Part shown: one piece after another, positions 1 to 12,722 of the stretch
How the letters are laid out: each line of letters opens with the position of its first letter
Numbering within the stretch: the stretch's first letter is position 1
Source: Pyxicephalus adspersus
Taxonomy: Eukaryota; Chordata; Amphibia; Anura; Pyxicephalidae
Direction: 5' to 3'
DNA: 64,000 nucleotides
NCBI RefSeq assembly: GCF_032062135.1
Contig: NC_092866.1
Location: 23,743,963 to 23,807,962 of the forward strand
The notes under the pieces: model-generated
The model's database searches: none
What the model was told of the DNA's origin: nothing
Seen by the model: the letters and a program-made list of their open reading frames with translations, nothing else
Position numbers and translations under genes: made by a program

Positions 1-251
1 TGGGTTCAGACTAACAGTGTTTTATTGCAACATTTAAGACCCCGGGCACCCATATCACATCTGTCACTGCTAGGCCTTTTCAGACTTTTGTGTACACAGA
101 CCTTTGCAAGTGGCAACAAAGGCCTAGCAGAATGGTTCCTTTTGTTTTCAGTTTTTTTGGTTTAAATACACCTGCTTGCAACTGATTTAAAACTCACTAG
201 CATCCCCAAAAATGTGCAGCGATGCACCACCTGTCAAAGAAGGGATAATGG

Positions 252-474
252 CCTTGATTTATGAAAGCTCTCCCAGACTGGAGAGGATACACTTTCCACT
301 GTGAAGCAGGGTGATCCAGTAAACCTGGAATGGATCTGGTCCAGGTTTAAAAACATTTTTACTAACAAAGAGCAAATGACACTTAAGAAATCCATTCCAG
401 GTTTGCTGGATCACCCAGCTTCACTGTGGGAAGTGTATCCTCTCCAGTCTGGGAGAACTTTCATAAATCAGGAC
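252..474. mobile_element. Long-palindrome MITE, family A copy 1
   Basis: The left arm runs from 'ttgatttatgaaagctctcc' through 'agactggagaggatacactt' to 'aaacctggaatgga'. The right arm is its near-perfect reverse complement, ending 'ctttcataaatcagga'. The arms flank a short AT-rich loop. The whole unit of about 223 bp could fold as a hairpin. There is no coding capacity. The same unit recurs at 7759, 15008 and 33457, so this is a dispersed non-autonomous DNA element. The superfamily is not assigned. This copy and the one at 33457 keep both arms. Confidence 0.85.
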
Positions 475-1165
475 CAATGAGTGGACCAATTCAGTTAAGC
501 TTGCAAAATCCGCTAGTCTAAACCCAGTCTAATAAAAATATCAAATTATAAAACAATAATTTGAGCAACTTTGTGAGTGATTCCAAACAAAATTTCATAA
601 TACAAAAAAATAAAGTTTAATGCTTTTTTTCTGTAGCAGAAAAGCTTTTTTTTTTTTTTTTATCCCACAGAAATAGTCTATTGTGGTATTGTAACTGTCT
701 TCCTAGGTAATTAGCAGTACAATTCCTCTGTGATTTGCCATGCTATTAAAAAAAGAAACTACCCTCTTCAAGTTTGCAGTTATAAGTGATTTGCACAGGA
801 AATAAATTGGCAGTTAATAGTTTGTTTATTTATCCTAATTATTGTCCATAAATGTGCTTTATGGATGGTAATTAAATCTACATAGATCAAAAGAGAATCC
901 TAACAAATAATAGTTGTGATTTCTCTTTTTTTCTGAGTTTTGACACCTTGACATTTCAGGTAAATATTCTGGCTTACTGGCTAGCATTCAGTGCAGGTGG
1001 TTTTGGTTCTTTATACCTCATAACGAAAACTGTTGGCAATGAAAACTAATCAGCTAACATTTTCTGTTCTTTCTAATGCAGGTGGAAGAAACAAATCTGA
1101 AACTTGATTCAGGGAATACCACTATTTCTCTCATATCAGCCCTATTATCCTCCCTCCCTATAGAA

Positions 1166-1395
1166 GCGTTTTCCAACTAGGGTTCCTCCATAGGTTGCTA
1201 GGGCTCTTTGAGCAATGTGCAGTTTGTGTCTCTCAGGTCACTTTGCCCGGACACCAATTATTGTTTTTGGGCAGGGGTGCCATTCTTTCCATTGACCACC
1301 ATTCTAATGTATTCGGAGCTGGTATTATTGTCAGTTTCCCTGTGATATGAAAGTTATTGCAAGTGTGACCCTTTATTAAAAAGGTTGAGAAAGAG
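1166..1395. mobile_element. hAT-like MITE remnant
   Basis: The left end 'gttttccaactagggttcct' resembles the 'tctcaaccagggttcct' ends of hAT/Charlie-type elements. The right end 'aaaaggttgagaaag' is the matching inverted terminal sequence. The body includes 'ggttgctagggctctttgag' and has no reading frame. The terminal bases and 8-bp target duplication are too decayed to fix exactly. Confidence 0.68.
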
Positions 1396-1934
1396 GAAGC
1401 CCTATGTAAACTAGATAGATTCCAGGGGTCATTTTGTAGTAACTATTCTGGGATGTGGCTAGTTGCTTTGAGCAGCAATGTCATAATATTTTGTGCTGCT
1501 CTTTCATTTATAGGGATCCATGGACCAGAAGTTCTCACATGATTCAGATAATCTGGCACCCTTTGGTCAGTGTTATTCTGCTAAGCACAAATAAATATTT
1601 GATCTAGCTTGTTTTAAAGCCAGTCATACGCCTTTTTATAGAAATGCATTTTTTTGCAGTGGCCCTGTTAGTACTAAACTACATTAGTGATTTAATCTCA
1701 TTCTACCATAAGATTTAATTACTTGTTGGCAGTTAACCCATTTAGGATTGCTGAATTTGTAGCAAAAAATATACATTTGGCAATGTTGACACTACTACAG
1801 AATTTTTTTGAGGAAATCACCTCGGACTTTAAAGGCATTGTATTAATATTCATTAGATCAGATACCACAAAATTATATTAAAAATTCTATTTATTAAGAT
1901 ACAGTATTTAAAAAACAATCATAAAACAACAATC

Positions 1935-2060
1935 GATAACATCGTTACATATATAGATCACTTTTAGGTTGGCTCTCAGGTGTAAACAAGTTTGACACAT
2001 TTCGCGAATCAAACGTCCGCTTCCTCAGGAATAAAATTGTCCGAAATCATATAACAATCA
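1935..2060. repeat. Possible dispersed repeat with 'cgcttcctcagg' block
   Basis: The CpG-bearing words 'catttcgcgaatcaaacgtc' and 'cgcttcctcagg' stand out in an AT-rich context and resemble a block I associate with amphibian interspersed repeats. The boundaries and class are unknown. Confidence 0.35.
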
Positions 2061-5000
2061 ATACAAGTAATCATGTGGCCAGATTTCCAAGTATGTCCAC
2101 ACCAATAGGCACTCTGATAAAGTCAGTTAAAGACAAAATCTTTGGGGTAGAGGACAGGCCTTGGATTTGAAACATAATTTTCTATCCGTCCTATATGAAC
2201 CTCACCTGTACTAGCCACCTTTTGTGTATCCTGTATTATTCTATGTGATCAGCTTTAGTTATACAAATGCTGAGGTTTTGTGTGGATGCTGAGGATAACA
2301 CTTGCCATTTTGCATTGTATAGCAATGTATTGGTGTGCAATGTTTCTCTTATCTAACTATTGCAATAGTGCTCATCCAGTTTGTTTACAGGATGATTTTT
2401 ACTGTTACTGCCATTTGTCCAGTTAACAAAAAAGTGCTTGTTTTTATGATACTGGAATAATTTAGTCGCTGTGGAGATAAGTAGCCTGCATTGTAATATC
2501 TCCCTATAGCGCATTTTGCCTATAGAAAGGGTAAGGGGTGTTTGATGTTTCCTCATCCTCCTGTTTAAGTCCCCTCTCTGGAAAAAGCTTTATTCTATTG
2601 CTGCTGTGCACAAACAGCCTGGCACAGGTTTGATCTGCTGCTTCACGGATCCAGGCCCCTGTGTGCATTTGAAGTTTTTTTTTTAATGTATATTTTTTTT
2701 CCCCTTCTTCAACCGGGGAATCTTGCAAACAAAGAGCAGCCGCAGGTAGCCAGATTTCTCCATCCCAAAGCAGCTCCTGGGGCACTGCCTGCAGCAGTCC
2801 TGCTAGGCTTGTCTAAGTCTCTGCCAGAAATGGTTGTTCTGTAGGCTGCAGCAAGCTTAGCGAATGCACAGGGAGGCTGCAAAGAGTAGGACCCCAGGAA
2901 CTGATATTTGTTTTTCAGCTTGGAAAACACAGAAAATAGGATTCTTAACCTGTTATTAACCAGTGCCGTTGCAACTTAACTTAGTTAATTTCTTTTTCAC
3001 AAATAATTTGCCTTATGAACCTCAGATATTAATCATCTAGAACACAGAAAAGCAAAATAGGGATCACTGATCTCTGTGCCATTGCCCGATCATTAATTAT
3101 TAGAGGTATTAAACAATAATAAGTACAAAAGTGCAAGTGCAAAATATTGGGAATGTATATATATATTTTCCACTGTTCTCTAAGATTTCAAACCTGCCTG
3201 TTTACGTTGGTTGTACATTGTCTTTGCAAAGTTGTTTATGCCATATATACATATCAGAACATTAGAAATGTTCTATTCATCTATAACAGGCAGGGAAGCA
3301 GTTTTTTATAGCAGTCTGGGGTGCTTAGCAGTTTATCACTGGAGCACAGTATTTTCACTATATAAATTTTTGTTGTTCTTTTACTCCATGTATTGTAACT
3401 TTAGGTATTGTAAGCTGACAGTTATTACACCCGCCTGCTGGAAAGATATTTATCGTTTATAAAATGTATGAAAAATTACATGTTTGGGAGGATTAAAATA
3501 GACAACATATAGCCTTATTTAAAAAAGAAAGGCATGGTAAAGAAAAGAAAATAATTAAAATGTATTATACTAGTCATCCGTACCAATCCAAAATTGATTT
3601 TTATTGGTTGCTATGGTTCTTACATTTACAAATTAGCTTTTAATAAGAAATATTTTTTAAGTAACTACGAAAGACTAACTGACGTTAAAGACCACAACAT
3701 TTAATACTTAGGCCTACATGGACAGAGAAGAACAATAAATCACTCATTAAAGCTTGTCAATGCCTATTTTGCTTTACAAGCTCCCTTTATTTGTACTTGA
3801 AGGATGGCAGAGTGAAGCCTGGGCCAACTCAAGCATGATTTTTTAAAAAAGAACAAAACAGACAAAGTCTGCAAAGACCATGTAGGCAGTTTTGTAAAAT
3901 TTCTGTGGCCTTAGTCAGCAATATCATCCATGACATGCGAGAACCAGTGCTGGTGATACAGCTGGGAGCCCAGGGAACTTTGCTCAAAATCCATATGAAG
4001 CACTTTACTGATCGTGCATACACACATAGACTTTTACATTATAAGTATTCACACATGAACCATATTGGTGCTTAATGGTACACTAAGCCATCCCAAACCC
4101 CTATGGATTTTTAAATGGTCATTTGGAGGTGGTATGCGCACATATTTCATATTTGGTTGTGGCATAATTCTCTAATAATTATAGACTGACCCAACTTTCA
4201 AGAATCCCCATTTGCCTTAAGGGTGGTCTAACATTTTGTTAGCATGGTTTGCCACATGAAAAAATTTTTTGGAACTGCATATGTTTGATATTTTTCCCAA
4301 CACATGAGTCTCCAGAGAGAATTTCAATATGCTATGGAGTGTGGAAAAGGTTAATTTTAGATATTGCTAAATAAATCAGTCCAAGTGTAAGTATGTATCA
4401 CAGAATGAGGCCTGCAGGAAAATCCTCTGGCCTTGAAAAACTCCTTTTCCCTATTTATTTTTATTACATCTCCCTTCTCTTTCACGGCACGACATGGTGG
4501 TTGTGGATGGCAATTAAAGGACCCCCCCAGATTCTAGTTTTCAGCACAGGATCTTTTGATGTGCATCTTGTCGGGAAGATTCAGTTATTGTTCCTGATTC
4601 TCTTTCTCTCCCCCTCCCAGTCAAGTCTTTTGAAGTCCGCACAGTGGCCTTTAGTACTCAAATACAATATGGGCAGGATAATGGGATGCTCCCTACCATA
4701 TTCATCGCTAAGAATACATGGCTTGGGGGAAGGTGCTTGGCTGATTTGATGAGGACCTTATTTTATCACATTTCTCACACCCAACTTTTTCATTTTGGAA
4801 AATGAAGCCATATAGGAATTGATAACTGAGCTTGACCGGTTTGTGTATACCTACATATCAGATCTTCATTCACTGATCTTTGATTTATGTAGATGCATAC
4901 TATTTAATCATACGTTTCAGTTGGAGAGTTGGGGTTTAGAAATCTCTCACTTCAGATAGTTGCTGCCCTATCATCTGTCTGACCTTGTCTTCCTGCCTGT

Positions 5001-6239
5001 GCATACCTTCTCCAAGCAATAATGTTCCTAAGTTGTTTCAGTTTTGTATATTACCTAAGATGTTCTGTTATTTTACAAAGTAACATAATCTCAGGAGCCT
5101 AGACACGTTTGTGGTGAAAAAATATGTAGGGCATGACCACAGCCTTCATATGCCAGCTGACTCTTTCGCTAAAGAAGCATACTCAAAAAAAAAAACAAAC
5201 CAACCCAAATAAAAGCAAAACATAAATTCTATCAAAGGTAAGCCTTCACAGGTATCATAATGTACGTCTTGCCCAAGCCTAGTTATGGTGCTTTCATCCG
5301 TTGTTAAAAGACAGGCTGATATTGCATATCGGAGCCCATATCCTCCAGCAGTCTCTTTTACTAATGTCTGGAAATGGCTTCTCCACTGCATGAAACAATG
5401 GAAACCATCCTATGGAGACAAGAAATTCCTCTGAATGTGCTGATGCTTGCCGGATTCATCTCATTGTTGGTATTAGTTTAAGTCAGAGGTTGTCACCAGC
5501 AGCACAACAGCTTCCAGCATCTCCAGCACATTCCCACAGACAGCCTAACAGTTTTGATAAACTACCAATGAATTCCCTAAAATGCATTTTCTCTTAATTG
5601 TAAGGAATAAAAATCCTAATTGACAAAGTATAGACTCCTGACCTGTTCATATACAGTTGCCTTTCTTTCACTTCATTACAGGCCGCAGACAAGTAGTTGA
5701 GTGGTGGTATGCATGACTTTTAAGTAAAATGCCTGAAACGTTTTAGGTAAATTGTATTTGCAAGACATTACTAGCAAATTGTTTACCCAAACAATCAGTA
5801 TAATTGCACATCTTTTGAACCTCCAAATAAATGAATTTGTCTTGTTGGCTGGTCTGTGCTAGTTGGCTTTATTTTGTACAACTACATAATTTTAGATTTA
5901 ATGAAGAGAAAAATTATAATGTACAAATGTGACAAATGGTTCATTTTAAGATGTACAAATCTGCTGATTCCAAAAAAATCACAAAATTCCTTAAATTAGT
6001 TATTGTTTTAGTTACTAATGTACACTATCATAACTAGCTTACATGTGTTGTGGTTACCTACTGTATTCCAGTGTTTCCTATACGTCTAGTTCTTAAGAGG
6101 TTAATTGCAGTCTCCCTGATGTGACAATGTTAGTCTAGATTCTTGTCTAGCTCCTGCTCAAAGTGGCTGGAAGCAATAATTCCAGAGGGATCGAATGAGG
6201 CTGGGAAAGATTTATTGTAAAATATAAACCATCTTCATA

Positions 6240-6480
6240 ATGCTTCACATAATCTGATCATGTCAAAATGCGGGAGTTAAGTTAAGGATGCAGTATCAAC
6301 ACGCTTGCTTGTGTTCAGCGTCTATTGGAAGTCTTATCTAGGCCGCGTCCTTATCGCCTCCCAAATTAGGATGTTTTCTTGTTGCTTTCTGCAGGATTTT
6401 TTTAATGCATAAATCCTATTTTAAAGTCAAATGTCACACTTGCATTTGATAAAGTTACATCTCTGCGTTGTTTTTGTTTT
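6240..6480. promoter_or_regulatory. Candidate conserved non-coding block
   Basis: A repeat-free, complex stretch that retains CpG in 'acacgcttgc', 'tcagcgtct', 'ggccgcgtccttatcgcc' within otherwise CpG-poor intron. This composition is typical of conserved enhancers in developmental genes. No specific function can be read from it. Confidence 0.28.
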
Positions 6481-7273
6481 TCCCATATGCACAGACTGTG
6501 CTGTACCTTGTGATTAAAGTCGAATGTTATTATTCCTAAGGCCTGAAAAGCGGTAATTGTAGCACCATCTGCGTTCACAAGAGTTCTTCATGTGATGTGT
6601 ATTGGGGGCATAAGTGTTGATGACTCCTAAAATGTGCAACTTTCTTTAATGAGGTGACTCGCATTTCGACACTTGTGAGCTTTATTGTAATACCATATCC
6701 TAGCTATTATCTGTAAACTGTTAAAGTTTATCAAGGTGAGCACATTACTGGTAAAGGGTTTTGGACCAATACACAAAAGAATATCTAATTCATGCATGAA
6801 GACTACCATTTTTTTTTTTATAAATGAGTTAATGGTGTAATATGTTGAAAAAGGAGAAATATAAAAAAAAAAATAGAGGGCCTTTTTACATGTTGTTTTT
6901 TTTGTAAAGGAAAAGACCTAATAATTGAGTATAATTCTTAATCTTAGTAAACGCACTGGAAATGTACCTACCTATAAACCTGTGATGAGATGGGTGCCAT
7001 TCCTTTGAATTCCACTGTACTGTGTTCTCTAAGCATATTCTTTACTTTAGGTCATCATGTATAAAATGGTTGTAGGACTTTTAAGAAGCCTCAACTAGCC
7101 CATACTGTGAAGAAACAAAAGTGAGAGCTTTCCTGAAAGCAACCATTCAGATAATTGTTTTAATGTTTAAGCTAACCCTGAAACAATGTAATGGTTTGAA
7201 TGATCTAACATGTTCTCAGATTTTTATTTAATTTTCTAGAATCATGGTGGGTTGGCATCAATCTGTTAAGTAG

Positions 7274-7365
7274 ATTTATTATTATTATTATTATTATTAT
7301 TAATAATAAACAGGATTTATATAGCGCCAACATATTACGCAGCGCTGTACATTAAATAGATTTAT
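7274..7365 (-). mobile_element. SINE tail fragment, reverse orientation, with (ATT)n
   Basis: About 30 bp of ATT/TAT trinucleotide repeat (7274-7306) precede 'atttatatagcgccaacata' and 'ttacgcagcgctgtaca'. On the opposite strand this reads 'gcgctgcgtaatatgttggc' followed by 'gctatataaa'. That matches the 3' end of the SINE at 58761-59050, so the trinucleotide run is the SINE's own 3' repeat tail. Only the tail is present. Confidence 0.78.
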
Positions 7366-7758
7366 ATTTATATATATTTAAAGTCAATTTATTTTAGTTA
7401 TAGTAGATGAATTAGAAATACTATCAGGATCTTAGAGCTGCCTATTTGTTCTTATACCTTTTTGTGCTGGAGCGAACGTGGGACATAAGTATTGTCAGTA
7501 CTGACATCAGCAAAAGCCTAAGATAGGCTCCAACTCATCCCTACAATATCCGCAACTTTAGACTTTAGGTTACAAATATATATACAATCCTGCTGTTTGG
7601 ATAAAGTTCAACAGACGAGCTAAACTACCTCTCTTTTCTTAAGTCACACTATAACACACAAGTACAGAAATGCGTAACAATACGTTCTAGTTACACAATG
7701 GACTACAACAAATTTAGTGGACACACTATTTGAGGCTCAGTGTACTGCACCACACATT

Positions 7759-7957
7759 GGGCCTGATGAGGATATACTTTCATCAGTGAAGCTGGGTGAT
7801 CCAGCAAAACTGGAATGGATTTCTTAAAAGTAATTTGCTATTTGCTAGCAAATGTTTTAAATCCTGGACCAATTCCATTCCAGGTTTGCGAATCATCCAG
7901 CTTCACTAATGAAAGTATATCCCCTCCAGCCTTGGAGAGCTTGAATAAATCCGGCAC
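7759..7957. mobile_element. Long-palindrome MITE, family A copy 2 (outer left arm lost)
   Basis: It shares the 'gaagctgggtgatccagc' core, the 'ctggaatgga' and 'ccattccaggtttg' arms and the 'ggagagcttgaataaatc' right end with the copy at 252. The left arm begins 'gggcctgatgagg' and lacks the 'aaagctctccagtctgg' outer part, so the palindrome is asymmetric. It is probably an internal deletion. Confidence 0.8.
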
Positions 7958-8819
7958 ATTGTATAAACATTTCTACTGTCTCCCTCCGATACAAAGCCTA
8001 AGCATTTTGTCTTCTGAAAAGCAAGATCAGGTGGTTTGAGCTTTGGTCCTCTCCAACAGCAGAGCTTGTGTGAACTAATTAAGTTTTAAGTTACATACTT
8101 TATCATGTAACCTGAAGCATTTAATTATTTAGAATAGTATGTATTTTGGTTTTTCTCTTGTCTATCTCAACAAGATTGTTACTTTAGCGTTATGTAACAT
8201 TTGAGTGTACCTCTACCACTAATACCACCATAGCCCAGATAACATATACATGATTTGTGAGCAAATACTGAATACCTGCACAATGACTGCCAATGTGTGT
8301 TAGCAAGTGTCCTGTGCCCCAAAGTCTTATTGATTTATTGAATAGGTTGAAGGAACTTGCATGGTTCTTAACTCGAAAATCTTATGATTTTTGTAACTGT
8401 TATATTGGACAATGTCCTGAAACTTCCCGTAGGAAACGTTAAACATTTCCTATATTATAATGTGCTAGGAAATCTCATCAAAGCTGTCATAATATTTAGG
8501 TGTTAAAGAAAAGGATATCCTTTGTCATCTGTACTTTTCATGAAGCATTGTATGTGTCTACTTCCTAGCCAGTCATTTCCTTATCTTTTTCATAACCTTA
8601 CCCCTGTATGTGCATTATTACACTTTTAATACATATGTGTACATAACTGAAGTAATAATATATTTTACGTTTTAGGATTAAAAAAAGTATATGGATTTTT
8701 GCACTTTTACTTTACTATTATATAAAGCTTTACATTTTTTGCTTTCAATAAAAAGGGGCATTGTGTTGGGTTAGAGAAATTATATATAGTATATAATACT
8801 ACAAATCTAGTATTTAGTG

Positions 8820-8975
8820 TTCTCCCCATTCCCCTTTAACTGGACACACCACCCCACAATTTTCAGTAACCACCCGGCTGTTTCTCATGGTTACTGAAAA
8901 GCTGGGTCACAATTTAGGGGCTGCCACTCATCTACAGTTTCTTCCCAACCAGTTTACAGAAAATTAATAGATTAC
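8820..8975. repeat. Possible dispersed repeat
   Basis: The block contains 'ttttcagtaaccacccggct' and, inverted nearby, 'ggttactgaaaagctgggt', giving a short imperfect hairpin in a GC-richer island. The class is not identified. Confidence 0.4.
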
Positions 8976-8995
8976 TGGTATTATTGCATCTAGTC

Positions 8996-9041
8996 CTTCC
9001 ATATGGAGAACCTACCATGCTTCCATATGGAGATCCTACCA
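8996..9041 (+). repeat. Two-copy local tandem duplication (24-bp unit)
   Basis: The string 'cttccatatggagaaccta' at 8996 recurs at 9020 with one change (gaa to gat). The unit length is 24 bp. Confidence 0.8.
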
Positions 9042-10115
9042 GCAATGCACTTTCAGTCTTATGTTGGCTTTGCTCCTAGAATAGCACTGCAACCAATGGT
9101 TTAAACCCTTTCCCACACTATCTTTAAAAAAAAAAAAGCAAACTGTATAAAAGACACAATTCTGATTGTATGAAAATAAACAATACACATGTATTAAATA
9201 TGTAAATTAAAACACACATTGTGTAAGATTATTTAACAAAGGAAAAAACTGTATCTATGTAAAAAAACACATTTTTCTATATTCAGTTATTTTCTATATT
9301 CAGAAATATCTCATTTTCAGTTTAATAATAAATTGAAACCCACCATGGTCTTAAAATTGCTATAAAACAATAAGCACCTTCAGTTGCCTGTCTACCTGTG
9401 CTTAGTGAATTCCATTTCTTTATATCCTGAGCTCTCAAAGTTTGTACACAGGGCCTCACCTTATCCGTGTGCCCATCCATTTATTTCTTAGTTTGGAATA
9501 GAGGGGACGAGTTTAAACCCCTGTCTGCTTTTTTCTGCCATCCAAGGCTTAGCTAGAGAGATTTTTTCTTGAGTCTTGTAGCAATATCCATACTTTGTTA
9601 TTATTACACCTCATAGTTTTTAGATATAGAAGAAGAAAATAAAACAATTCTTGATGCTTTGCCTCTGGGAGTATTAGGGGAAATCTGTGTAGTTTTTCAC
9701 ACTACAACAGCGAGTGTTAAAACAACAATGCAAATCAACACACAGTATATTTTTGTTGCAGAGCATTGGCAGTGTGTTGCAATCTGCTTGTGTTCTAATG
9801 CACCACAATGGAAAACTTGCCCTGTGTGTTTTTAAAAAATAATGTTTTTTTTTTTGCTTTGCAACCTTTTTTAAAATGAATAGCAGCACCCCTGCAATGC
9901 ATTACAACACACATAATTGTGTGAATAGGTCCTAACAGATACACAGTGGCAACAAAAACACCTATTAACATGATGGAAAGGGCTATGACCTCCATGAGCC
10001 TTAGTCTTATATTGATCTCCAACTGGAGATTTCATTGTTGTTCTTACAATGACAGGAGTAATATTTTTTTCCCTATTCTAGCAAACATTAAAAGAAAAAA
10101 AGTTTTGGCTACATA

Positions 10116-10260
10116 CGCACATAACTTACATAGCAAGTCAGGTTGAAAAAAGACATAAGTCCATCAAGCCCAGATATAAAACCATATGGACACAGGGTTG
10201 ATAAACTTCACATAAAGTATGCCATTGTCTGAAAATTTGCCAATAGTTAGTAGACCATTA
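10116..10260. repeat. Possible dispersed repeat ('ggttgaaaaaagacataagt')
   Basis: The stretch 'ggttgaaaaaagacataagt' followed by 'ccatcaagcc' resembles a block I recall as recurrent in amphibian genomes. It has no coding capacity. Class and ends are uncertain. Confidence 0.4.
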
Positions 10261-11810
10261 ATTCAACATAAGGACATAATTTACCTGTAAATGTCCGAAA
10301 CCCTCAACCCCACCTACGCTGTTTACTTTACTAAAAAGAAACCTTGGTTTACTGCTCATAAAATCAACTGTTTTTTTAAAGCTAGATTTCAGACTTGTTC
10401 CAAAATCAACATTCATTGAGCAGCTGCTATTTCTGTCTTTCCAAGGAGAAATGTGATTCAGTGTTTCCTTCTTTAAGGTGTTTTTATTTTTTACTTTTCT
10501 GAACTTATGCAAAAGTCATACATGTGGGGTAGAAGTATTAAGGTTTGCAGACAGACAAATTTCATAACTCACTGAAAATTTATACTGAATATACAGCCTG
10601 TAATTGTGTGTTTGTCGCTTTCTTAACTTGTGGTTTTCACATCACGAACACCTCTTGGGCTTCACCTATTTTAAAAATGATCTCCAACAGGAAATCTAAT
10701 TGCAGAAAAAGATGTGGGACATATTTTACATTGTGTTATCATTTTTAATTTAAGTATTCAGTTGTGTCATTTACTGCCAAATTAGCACAAAAAACAAATA
10801 GGAAATAGTAAAAAAAGTGGACAGAAATTTAAAATAATTTATATATTGAGTTCCCAGAAGTTTGTAGAGATTGTTGTCCGTTTATTAAAATGTGCAGTCT
10901 GCCAATGGACTCTGACACCAATAATATAACTGGTGTCACTATAAATGAAAATGTTAGGAATATATAAAATACTGCCAGTCCCGCTGTATATACATATGCC
11001 ATGATGCTATGTGTTTAATATTATATCCAACACTCAGGCTCAGCCTCCAACTACAAACCATAAAAAAGGTCCTATTTATTAAAGAACAAATTATAATTTA
11101 ATGGGGATGAACCATTCCTGAAGGTCAGGAAACATGTGTTTAGCATTCAAATATGACATAATTTTATGTCAAGGGTTAATAAGAGTAGGGAAAAAAAAAG
11201 AAATTAAAAAATGTAGGCATGGAAATGCTAAAACAAAAAACAGCTTTTTACCAATCATAAATATATATAAATAGGCCCCTTGGAAAGTGTCATTAGGTTT
11301 GTGAAGTAGATTCTGGTTTAAATGAGTATGCTTAATTGGGGCATAGTTTGATAAATTGCATACATATCATGACCTGTATACAAATGCCAGTACAATTATC
11401 TGCTTCCTCTGATGAAGAGGATATGTAGAAATGCTAATATAATTAGTGTAAAAGGCAAGGGAACAATAGAGGTGAAACACATGGGATTTGGTACAGTTTT
11501 ATTTATTTCTTTTTCTGTCTGACTCTTTGCCATTACTAATCTAGGTCGGCTGGCTTGTAGCATTCCTATGCCTCTGAGACTTAACTTATTGGTAACATAA
11601 AGACACTCTTTGGTCAAAATTGAAAATTTAGTCATGAAATGCATATATTTAAGTAGTATAGCTTGCAGACTTTGTTCTTTGTTTTTCTTTTAAGCATTGC
11701 TATAGTATATGTGTCCATCCTCTATCATTTTGTCAGTAGGCTGACTATCCCAGCAACCCCATTTTTTTTTTGCCCTGTAAAGGTTGAGTGTGGCCCTTCA
11801 CCTCCAGGTG

Positions 11811-12722
11811 TACCGTATTTTTCGGACTATAAGACGCACTTTTTCTTCCCCAAAACTGGGGGGGAAAAGTGGGTGCGTCTTATANNNNNNNNNNNNNNNN
11901 NNNNNNNNNNNNNNNNNNNNNNNNNNNNNNNNNNNNNNNNNNNNNNNNNNNNNNNNNNNNNNNNNNNNNNNNNNNNNNNNNNNNNNNNNNNNNNNNNNNN
12001 NNNNNNNNNNNNNNNNNNNNNNNNNNNNNNNNNNNNNNNNNNNNNNNNNNNNNNNNNNNNNNNNNNNNNNNNNNNNNNNNNNNNNNNNNNNNNNNNNNNN
12101 NNNNNNNNNNNNNNNNNNNNNNNNNNNNNNNNNNNNNNNNNNNNNNNNNNNNNNNNNNNNNNNNNNNNNNNNNNNNNNNNNNNNNNNNNNNNNNNNNNNN
12201 NNNNNNNNNNNNNNNNNNNNNNNNNNNNNNNNNNNNNNNNNNNNNNNNNNNNNNNNNNNNNNNNNNNNNNNNNNNNNNNNNNNNNNNNNNNNNNNNNNNN
12301 NNNNNNNNNNNNNNNNNNNNNNNNNNNNNNNNNNNNNNNNNNNNNNNNNNNNNNNNNNNNNNNNNNNNNNNNNNNNNNNNNNNNNNNNNNNNNNNNNNNN
12401 NNNNNNNNNNNNNNNNNNNNNNNNNNNNNNNNNNNNNNNNNNNNNNNNNNNNNNNNNNNNNNNNNNNNNNNNNNNNNNNNNNNNNNNNNNNNNNNNNNNN
12501 NNNNNNNNNNNNNNNNNNNNNNNNNNNNNNNNNNNNNNNNNNNNNNNNNNNNNNNNNNNNNNNNNNNNNNNNNNNNNNNNNNNNNNNNNNNNNNNNNNNN
12601 NNNNNNNNNNNNNNNNNNNNNNNNNNNNNNNNNNNNNNNNNNNNNNNNNNNNNNNNNNNNNNNNNNNNNNNNNTGGGTGCGTCTTATAGGCCGGAGCGTC
12701 TTATAGTCCGAAAAATACGGTA
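11811..12722. mobile_element. TIR DNA transposon/MITE interrupted by an assembly gap
   Basis: Perfect 27-bp inverted termini begin 'taccgtatttttcggactat' at 11811 and end with the complementary 'gtccgaaaaatacggta' at 12722. The flanking TA on each side may be a target duplication or part of the terminus. The inner sequence repeats 'gcgtcttata' in several orientations. Only 74 bp on the left and 49 bp on the right are known; 789 N lie between. The superfamily cannot be decided without the interior. Any open frame spanning the N run is meaningless. Confidence 0.85.
11885..12673. other. Assembly gap (789 N)
   Basis: A run of N inside the TIR element. The 15 bases before the gap ('tgggtgcgtcttata') are the same as the 15 bases after it, which suggests that the contig ends overlap and the gap size may be artificial. 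Confidence 0.95.
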
